From positions 1 through 64,000 of the forward strand of contig CAZFMF010000016.1 in NCBI GenBank assembly GCA_964519985.1: a DNA stretch of 64,000 nt, given 5' to 3'. The notes under the pieces were generated by a model that saw only the letters and a list, made by a program, of their open reading frames with translations, did no database searches and was not told the origin of the DNA. Origin of the DNA: JAIEOG01 sp964519985 (GTDB taxonomy: Bacteria; Bdellovibrionota; FAC87; UBA2466). Made by a program: the position numbers and the translations under genes. Positions 59,111-64,000 of the stretch are shown in pieces; position 1 is the first letter of the stretch; every line of letters begins with the position of its first letter.

Positions 59111-59785
59111 CTAGCGATTCAGCGCTTTTTCCCAGGTCACGCGTTTCGCGTCGGTTTCATTGTATTGTTTTTGGTATTCGGCGCGACGGCCGGTCCATTG
59201 ATTGAGCTGTTGCTGCAGCGGCTGGCGCCGGGAGCGGATATTGCGCAGGTTGCGGTCGACACCGGCCATGAGTTCTTTCACTTTCGCCGTTTTGGAATCG
59301 GCATCGACTTTCCAGCGCTCGCGATCCGCTTGTTCCAGGCGAGCGGCTTCTAGCTTATCCTGCAGGGCCGCATCATTGATTTCCTTTTGGGCGTTCTTTT
59401 GGCCCTCTTCCCATTTGGCGAGATCGCGGCGCGCCTTTTCATTCTTGCGCATTTCCGCTTCGGCTTGGGCGAGGTATCCCTCGTACTTTCGGCGCAAATC
59501 CAAATGCTCTTTTTCTAGCCCATCCAATTCCTTCAACTCGCCGCGGATGGTGTCGAGATTCTTATCCGAGGTGGCGAGGTTTTCCTTCAAATCCTTCAAA
59601 TTGTTTTCGAGGACCGTGATGTTTTCCCGGAGGCGCCGCTTGCCGGTGGCGCTTACCACGGGCTTTTCGAGTTCTTCTTGCGAGGGCAGGGTGGCGGCCG
59701 GGAGCTGTCCAACCGGAACGTCCGCGCGGAGGTACCGAGCGGCCAGGCTAAGTCCGAGCGCGAGGGCGATGAGCAAAGGTCTCAT
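59111..59785 (-). CDS. Exported coiled-coil protein
   Basis: 224 residues. A signal peptide (LLIALALGLSLAARYLRA) is followed by a chain that is nearly all coiled coil, rich in Lys, Glu, Arg and Leu (LENNLKDLKENLATSDKNLD; EHLDLRRKYEGYLAQAEAEM). No catalytic motif. It is translated just after the tlpA-like gene (TGA, four bases, ATG), so the two probably form a unit. A structural or scaffold role in the periplasm is likely. Confidence 0.65.
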   Translation of the reverse strand: MRPLLIALALGLSLAARYLRADVPVGQLPAATLPSQEELEKPVVSATGKRRLRENITVLENNLKDLKENLATSDKNLDTIRGELKELDGLEKEHLDLRRKYEGYLAQAEAEMRKNEKARRDLAKWEEGQKNAQKEINDAALQDKLEAARLEQADRERWKVDADSKTAKVKELMAGVDRNLRNIRSRRQPLQQQLNQWTGRRAEYQKQYNETDAKRVTWEKALNR

Positions 59786-59789
59786 TCGT

Positions 59790-60398
59790 TCATTTTAGCA
59801 CAGGCTCGGGGCTAGCGAGGCGCCGCAGCACGGCGTCCGATACCCAGTCCTGGGGGCCCAGCCATTTGTAGCGGACTTTTCCGTCGGAGCCGATCCAGTA
59901 GGTTTCGGGAAATCGGCTGGTGCCCATGCTTTCTGCAAAGACGGCATCGGGGTCGTGGAGAATCCAAAAACTGGGTTGAAACGGGAGCGTTTTTTGGAGG
60001 GCTAAGACCTCCGCCACGTGTTCATCCACCGAGATGGTGATCAGGCGCGGAAGATTGGGGTCCTTCTTTGCCTCGAGTTGGCGATTCAGATGTTCGAGCG
60101 AGGGCAGTTCTTCGATACACGGGGCACACCAGGTCGCCCAGAAGTTCACCAGAAGGCCTCCCGGGTGTTGAGCCGCCAGCTCGGATAGCTTTACGTTCGG
60201 TCCCGCGCCGCTGGCCTTAATCGTTGGAAAAGTCTTATCGAGGGGAAAAACCGCGCTTTCGGTGGGTTGCACTTCGCTCGCGGTATAGAGGAAACGTCGC
60301 TTCTGCAATAAATCGGGCAAAACCGCCAGGGCTAGTAGGATAAATAGGATCCCGGCGGCGTACCACCCGGAGCGCAGCTTGGAGGACCGAGCGGTCAA
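59790..60398 (-). CDS. TlpA/ResA-like membrane-anchored thioredoxin
   Basis: 202 residues from a TTG that follows the rplQ stop directly. One membrane anchor (about 12-30: YAAGILFILLALAVLPDLL) is followed by a thioredoxin-like domain with active site NFWATWCAPCIEEL (Cys at about 91 and 94) and the cis-Pro loop SRFPETYWIGSDG. Such proteins reduce periplasmic disulfides, for example in cytochrome c maturation. It is transcribed as a tail of the ribosomal operon and followed by the coiled-coil gene. The TTG start without a ribosome site suggests coupling to rplQ. Confidence 0.85.
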   Translation of the reverse strand: MTARSSKLRSGWYAAGILFILLALAVLPDLLQKRRFLYTASEVQPTESAVFPLDKTFPTIKASGAGPNVKLSELAAQHPGGLLVNFWATWCAPCIEELPSLEHLNRQLEAKKDPNLPRLITISVDEHVAEVLALQKTLPFQPSFWILHDPDAVFAESMGTSRFPETYWIGSDGKVRYKWLGPQDWVSDAVLRRLASPEPVLK

Positions 60399-60959
60399 TT
60401 ATTTGTCCGAAGCTTTGGCCTTGGATTTAGCGGCTTTTTCTTTGGCCGGTTTTTCTTTCGCCGGCTTGTCCTCGCCCGTCGCCTTGGCCTTTACCGCTTT
60501 TTCTTTCTTTTCGGACTTTGCCGGCTTCTTGCCCGCCTTGTCCTTTTTGCCGGCTTTGTCGGCGTTTGGATCCGGCAGATAGCGGAACAAGCACATTTCC
60601 GCGTTATCCCCGGGGCGTTTCTTCGCCAGACGGATCATCTGGGTGTAACCACCGGGGCGATCTTTGAAACGAGGAGCTAACGACGTGTAGAGACGGTCCA
60701 AGACGTTCCGCACGCGGTTTTCGCCCGGAGTGTGGGTCTGGGTCGTCCCCAAGATCTGGACGATGCGGCGGCGCGAATGGAGGTCGCCCCGTTTGGCCAG
60801 CGTAATCACGCGATCCGCGAACCAGCGCAATTCCTTCGCGCGCGCCGGAGTCGTGCGAATGGCTTCGCGCTCGATCAAGGCCAGCGTGAGGGAACGCAGC
60901 ATCGCCTTACGACGATCCGCGCCCATTCCAAGTTTTCTTCCTACGTTAAGATGTCGCAT
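60399..60959 (-). CDS. rplQ: Ribosomal protein L17
   Basis: 186 residues; the L17 core takes the first 130 (MRHLNVGRKLGMGADRRKAM, LRSLTLALIEREAIRTTPAR). After it comes a tail of about 55 residues made almost only of Lys, Ala, Glu and Pro (units such as AKEKPAKEKAAKSKAKAS). L17 binds 23S rRNA near the exit tunnel; the tail could reach into rRNA or be disordered. It ends the alpha operon after rpoA, in the standard order. Confidence 0.97.
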   Translation of the reverse strand: MRHLNVGRKLGMGADRRKAMLRSLTLALIEREAIRTTPARAKELRWFADRVITLAKRGDLHSRRRIVQILGTTQTHTPGENRVRNVLDRLYTSLAPRFKDRPGGYTQMIRLAKKRPGDNAEMCLFRYLPDPNADKAGKKDKAGKKPAKSEKKEKAVKAKATGEDKPAKEKPAKEKAAKSKAKASDK

Positions 60960-60983
60960 CGGTGCTTTCCAGTCCGTTCGGCC

Positions 60984-62024
60984 TTAGTTCAGGCTTTCCG
61001 GACCTTCTTTCTTCTTCTTGTTGGCGAAATAAGTTTCGGGATCGAAGCTTTCCAGCTTCATTCCGAACGAAAGGCCCATTTCCGTGAGCATTTCTTTGAT
61101 TTCGTTCAACGACTTGCGGCCGAAATTCTTCGTCTTCAGCATTTCCGCTTCGGTCTTCTGAACCAGCTCACCGATATACTTGATACCGGCGTTCTGCAGG
61201 CAGTTGGCCGAACGGACCGAGAGTTCGAGCTCGTCGACCGTACGATAGAGATTGTCGTTGATCTTCTCTTGTTCAATGACCGCCACCGGCTCTTCCGGTT
61301 CCAAGCTCTCATCGAAGTTGATGAAGATGCTCAGCTGATCTTTAAGGATCTTAGAGCTGTAGGCCACGGCGTCTTCGGGACGCACGGAACCATCCGTCCA
61401 AACTTCAAGTTCCAGACGATCGTAATCGGTGCGCTGACCGACACGAGACTGGGAAACCACGTAGTTCACTTTGCGCACCGGCGAGAAGAGCGCGTCCAAC
61501 GGGATCACGCCCGCCGGGAGGTCTTCCTTGCGGAGGTTTTCCGCGGTGACATAGCCCTTGCCGTACTCCAATCGGAGTTCGGCGCGGAACTTCGCATCCT
61601 TACCCATCGTGCAGATGTGCTGCTCGGGGTTCAAGATTTCCACCGCGTCGTCGACTTGAATGTCCGCCGCCGTCACCACGCCCGGTCCGCTCTTTTCGAT
61701 GATCACCGTGCGGGGGCCTTCGACGTAGAGCTTGAAGCGAACTTCCTTCAGATTGAGAAGGATGTCGGCGGTGTCTTCGATGACATCCGAAATCGCGGAG
61801 AACTCATGGAGCACTCCGTCGATGCGCACGGCCGTGATGGCCACGCCCTGAAGCGACGACAAAAGGATGCGACGCAAGCTATTGCCGATCGTCGTACCGA
61901 ATCCACGCTCGAGCGGCTTGGCCGTAAAACGTCCATAGGTATCCGTCAGCGAGTCGCGTTCCACTTCCAAGCCCTTCGGCTTGATCAGATTGCGCCAATT
62001 CTTTGGGGCGAGAGAGATCTCCAT
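60984..62024 (-). CDS. rpoA: RNA polymerase alpha subunit
   Basis: 346 residues. The N-terminal assembly domain has TTIGNSLRRILLSSLQGVAI and the C-terminal domain, which binds UP elements and activators, has ANCLQNAGIKYIGELVQKTE and LNEIKEMLTEMGLSFGM. Length is slightly above the usual 330, owing to a charged C-terminal tail (ANKKKKEGPESLN). It is placed between rpsD and rplQ, as in most bacteria. Confidence 0.98.
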   Translation of the reverse strand: MEISLAPKNWRNLIKPKGLEVERDSLTDTYGRFTAKPLERGFGTTIGNSLRRILLSSLQGVAITAVRIDGVLHEFSAISDVIEDTADILLNLKEVRFKLYVEGPRTVIIEKSGPGVVTAADIQVDDAVEILNPEQHICTMGKDAKFRAELRLEYGKGYVTAENLRKEDLPAGVIPLDALFSPVRKVNYVVSQSRVGQRTDYDRLELEVWTDGSVRPEDAVAYSSKILKDQLSIFINFDESLEPEEPVAVIEQEKINDNLYRTVDELELSVRSANCLQNAGIKYIGELVQKTEAEMLKTKNFGRKSLNEIKEMLTEMGLSFGMKLESFDPETYFANKKKKEGPESLN

Positions 62025-62033
62025 TTATTTTCC

Positions 62034-62660
62034 TTATCTCGAGTAAAGCTCGACAACTAAATTTTCTTCAATCGGGAGCGTGACATGGTTGCGCTCGGGC
62101 AGGTACTTGACCTTCCCCTTGAAGTCTCCGGGATTGAATTCCAACCAATCGGGTACGTCGCGCTTCTTGGCGTTTTCCATTGCGCGCATAATCGGAACGG
62201 CCTTCTGGCTCTTCGGTCGAACGCTGACCTCTTCTCCGACTTTCAAAATCGTATTGGGAACGTTCACCGGTTTCCCATTCACCAGGAAGTGAGAATGGAT
62301 GACCAGCTGACGGGCTTCCTTGCGGCTATCGGCCAGACCCATACGGTAAACGATCGTATCCAGGCGTGACTCCAGCGTGCGCAAAAGCATCAAGCCCGTG
62401 GCGCCCCGCTTGCGGTTCGCAATTCCGAAGTAGCGCCGGAACTGCTTCTCAAGCAGACCGTAGATACGCTTCAGTTTCTGCTTTTCGCGCAGCTGAAGGC
62501 CGTAGTCGGACACCTTCGTGCGGCGCTGGCCATGCTGGCCGGGCGGATACGAACGGCGTTCAAACGCACATTTGTCGGTAAAACAACGCTCACCCTTCAA
62601 GAAGAGTTTCGTGTTTTCCCGACGACAGAATTTACAGTTCGAAGAAGTGGTTCTTGCCAC
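62034..62660 (-). CDS. rpsD: Ribosomal protein S4
   Basis: 208 residues. The N-terminal part keeps a full set of four Cys residues (CKFC ... CFTDKC, residues 9-31), the zinc-binding form of S4. The S4 RNA-binding domain follows (ESRLDTIVYRMGLADSRKEA, HSHFLVNGKPVNVPNTILK). S4 starts small-subunit assembly on 16S rRNA and represses the alpha operon in some bacteria. Standard position before rpoA. Confidence 0.97.
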   Translation of the reverse strand: MARTTSSNCKFCRRENTKLFLKGERCFTDKCAFERRSYPPGQHGQRRTKVSDYGLQLREKQKLKRIYGLLEKQFRRYFGIANRKRGATGLMLLRTLESRLDTIVYRMGLADSRKEARQLVIHSHFLVNGKPVNVPNTILKVGEEVSVRPKSQKAVPIMRAMENAKKRDVPDWLEFNPGDFKGKVKYLPERNHVTLPIEENLVVELYSR

Positions 62661-62677
62661 GTTTCAATGCTCCCTAA

Positions 62678-63130
62678 TCAAACACGCCGACGCTTCGGCG
62701 GACGGCAACCATTGTGTGGAATCGGAGTGATGTCGCGTATCAGATTGATTCTCAAGCCCGCCACTTGAAGTCCGCGCAAAGCGGTTTCACGGCCGGCACC
62801 CGGTCCATTCACAAAAACGGAAAGTGAGCGCACGCCATTATCCACGGCCATGCGCGCAGCGTCTTCGGCCGCGACTTGGGCGGCGAAGGGCGTGCTCTTA
62901 CGCGCGCCTTTGAAACCCTTTTTACCCGCCGATGACCAGCAGATCACCGCGCCCGTGGGGTCGGTAATGGTGACGATCGTGTTGTTGAACGAGCTCTGGA
63001 TATAAGCCAGTCCGTTCGGAATTTCACGACGTCCGCGTTTTTTCTTCGCGGGTTCTTTCGGTGCTACCGCCGCAGCGGCGGCTTCGGTAGGTTTTTCTGC
63101 CGTCTCGGGCGCCTGATTTTCTGTGCTCAC
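62678..63130 (-). CDS. rpsK: Ribosomal protein S11
   Basis: 150 residues: an N-terminal extension of about 33 residues rich in Ala, Pro, Glu and Lys precedes the normal S11 core (GLAYIQSSFNNTIVTITDPT, STPFAAQVAAEDAARMAVDN, ITPIPHNGCRPPKRRRV). S11 forms part of the mRNA exit region of the 30S subunit. The extension is unusual and resembles the L17 tail in composition. It lies between rpsM and rpsD. Confidence 0.97.
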   Translation of the reverse strand: MSTENQAPETAEKPTEAAAAAVAPKEPAKKKRGRREIPNGLAYIQSSFNNTIVTITDPTGAVICWSSAGKKGFKGARKSTPFAAQVAAEDAARMAVDNGVRSLSVFVNGPGAGRETALRGLQVAGLRINLIRDITPIPHNGCRPPKRRRV

Positions 63131-63143
63131 ATTTTCCTCAAAA

Positions 63144-63527
63144 CTACTTCATCACTTTAAGCTGTTTGCGAACGGCAACCGTTTTGCGGGGGCCTTTACG
63201 GGTGCGGGCGTTCGTATGGGTGCGTTGACCGCGAACGGGCAAGCCTTTGCGATGGCGGATGCCGCGATAGGTACCCAAATCCATCAAGCGCTTAATGCTC
63301 ATTCCCACGACGCGACGCAGTTCGCCTTCGACGTCATAGTTCTTGTCTAGGTAATCGCGGATTTTCACCAAGTCTTCTTCGGTGATGACGTCCGTTTTTA
63401 CATTGGGATCGACATTCACTGCCTTTAGAACACGACGCGAAAGACTGCGTCCGACTCCGTAGACATAGGTTAGACCCACTTCAATCCGTTTGTTTCTGGG
63501 GAGATCGACCCCTGCGACACGTGCCAC
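63144..63527 (-). CDS. rpsM: Ribosomal protein S13
   Basis: 127 residues from a GTG that lies three bases after the rpmJ stop. The S13 signature is clear: ARVAGVDLPRNKRIEVGLTY, YGVGRSLSRRVLKAVNVDP and the basic end GLPVRGQRTHTNARTRKGPR. S13 contacts the P-site tRNA and forms bridges to the 50S subunit. Standard position at the head of the alpha operon. Confidence 0.98.
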   Translation of the reverse strand: MARVAGVDLPRNKRIEVGLTYVYGVGRSLSRRVLKAVNVDPNVKTDVITEEDLVKIRDYLDKNYDVEGELRRVVGMSIKRLMDLGTYRGIRHRKGLPVRGQRTHTNARTRKGPRKTVAVRKQLKVMK

Positions 63528-63530
63528 GCG

Positions 63531-63644
63531 TTAACCCTGCCTCTGTTTGTGCCGAGGGTCTTCGCAAGCGACGCGAACTACGCCGCCCCGCCGTAAGACC
63601 CTGCATTTATTGCAGATTTTCTTCACTGATGCTCTGACTTTCAC
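63531..63644 (-). CDS. rpmJ: Ribosomal protein L36 (C+ form)
   Basis: 37 residues from a GTG. Translation gives MKVRASVKKICNKCRVLRRG followed by GVVRVACEDPRHKQRQG. The four zinc ligands (CNKC, Cys in VACED, His in PRHKQ) are all present, so this is the zinc-binding form. It lies between infA and rpsM, its normal place. It is too short for most automatic callers. AGGGG precedes the start. Confidence 0.97.
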   Translation of the reverse strand: MKVRASVKKICNKCRVLRRGGVVRVACEDPRHKQRQG

Positions 63645-63679
63645 GACGTTTTTAGCCCCTGAAATTGAACGAAGGTCAT

Positions 63680-63708
63680 ATTTAGGCGACTCGACATTAA
63701 ATTGTCAA
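63680..63708 (-). promoter_or_regulatory. Possible sigma-70 promoter of the alpha operon
   Basis: Minus strand: perfect TTGACA at 63708-63703, a 17-base spacer, and CTAAAT at 63685-63680. It lies in the 79-base gap between infA and rpmJ, so the alpha operon may have its own promoter as well as read-through. Confidence 0.5.
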
Positions 63709-63723
63709 TTCCGTTCATCAAAT

Positions 63724-63942
63724 TCACTTCGCTCGGTACGTAATCCTGCCCCGCGTCAAATCGTAAGGCGAAAGCTCGACCGTCACTTTGTCCCCGGCCA
63801 GGATCCGAATGTAGTGCATCCGCATCTTGCCGGAGATATGAGCGAGGACAACCTTACCGTTGGCGATTTCGACCCGAAACATGGCGTTGGGGAGCAGCTC
63901 CCGCACTACCCCCTCGACCTGAATCATCTCTTCTTTAGGCAT
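63724..63942 (-). CDS. infA: Translation initiation factor IF-1
   Basis: 72 residues from the ATG at 63942, with AAGGGA upstream; the frame is open 13 codons earlier, but the family starts here. The S1/OB fold is standard: IQVEGVVRELLPNAMFRVEI, ANGKVVLAHISGKMRMHYIR and the closing LTRGRITYRAK. IF-1 binds the A site of the 30S subunit during initiation. The start codon overlaps the end of an upstream frame. Confidence 0.97.
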   Translation of the reverse strand: MPKEEMIQVEGVVRELLPNAMFRVEIANGKVVLAHISGKMRMHYIRILAGDKVTVELSPYDLTRGRITYRAK

Positions 63943-64000
63943 GCGTCCCTTCCACTCGCAAGGACCCCAAAATGGAGTCAAATCGGGCGGGATCCCATTC
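63935..64000 (-). CDS. Possible C-terminal end of an upstream gene
   Basis: A frame of 21 codons runs from the window edge to a TAA that overlaps the infA start. The translation (WDPARFDSILGSLRVEGTHA) could be the end of a gene of the spc/alpha region, such as adk or map, but it matches neither clearly. It is too short to decide. Confidence 0.3.
   Translation of the reverse strand, partial: EWDPARFDSILGSLRVEGTHA

Noticed and set aside
60732..62060. 442-codon open frame on the plus strand
   Set aside because: It is antisense to rpoA and rplQ, and its product has no domain.

Overview
The window looks like a chromosomal segment of a Gram-negative, flagellated bacterium of the Bdellovibrionota / former delta-proteobacterial grade. 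This is inferred from gene content only: an outer-membrane lipid-transport (Mla-type) operon, many lipoproteins and beta-barrel-like exported proteins, a long fliE-to-flgE operon with sigma-54 and sigma-28 signals, a zinc-ribbon Ser/Thr kinase with an FHA domain, and a conserved ribosomal alpha operon. Base composition is G+C-rich apart from a visibly A/T-richer patch at about 47.7-49.97 kb. No tRNA, rRNA, CRISPR array, prophage or intact insertion sequence was seen, and no gene-free stretch exceeds 300 bases.

Layout. 0-0.4 kb: tail of a sigma-54 activator. 0.5-3.3 kb (minus): lipoprotein-mlaE-mlaF-mlaD. 3.5-17.8 kb (plus): an exported TPR protein, a receiver-less sigma-54 activator, then flgB-flgC-fliE-fliF-fliG-fliH-fliI-fliJ-motE-like-fliK-flgD-TIGR02530-flgE, closed by a terminator. 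17.9-25.6 kb: exported proteins, polysaccharide deacetylase, hpt, SCP2-like protein, VKOR-DsbA fusion, LOG-family protein and a glycosyltransferase. 25.6-29.2 kb: ftsQ-ftsA-ftsZ plus a small exported protein. 29.2-31.0 kb (minus): flbD-motA-motB behind a sigma-28 promoter. 31-38 kb: envelope proteins, a redoxin, cobalamin adenosyltransferase, lipase-like hydrolase, DNA glycosylase, RodZ-like protein and a PilF-like lipoprotein. 38.1-41.9 kb: a xylose-type ABC transporter. 41.8-47.5 kb: lipoprotein, barrel-like protein, RidA, and a VWA protein / Ser-Thr kinase pair. 47.7-50 kb: a probable island with a frameshifted flavoprotein and a TumA/TumE-like toxin-antitoxin pair. 50-56 kb: two tandem MFS-spermidine-synthase-like paralogues. 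56-60.4 kb: lytic transglycosylase, small lipoprotein, coiled-coil protein, TlpA-like thioredoxin. 60.4-64 kb (minus): infA-rpmJ-rpsM-rpsK-rpsD-rpoA-rplQ.

How it fits together. I read five -24/-12 (sigma-54) elements with the exact GG-N10-GC spacing, each just upstream of a start codon: the TPR protein, flgB, a 493-residue exported protein, the VWA protein and a small lipoprotein. With one whole and one partial sigma-54 activator present, this suggests a sigma-54 regulon that joins flagellar basal body/hook assembly with non-flagellar envelope and signalling genes. The motor genes carry a sigma-28 promoter instead, giving the usual two-step order: basal body and hook first, motor later. The most unusual parts are the sigma-54-linked VWA/kinase-FHA pair split by a roughly 100-base palindrome, the tandem 977/987-residue MFS-synthase paralogues, the T9-tract frameshift in the flavoprotein, and several families of intergenic palindromes.
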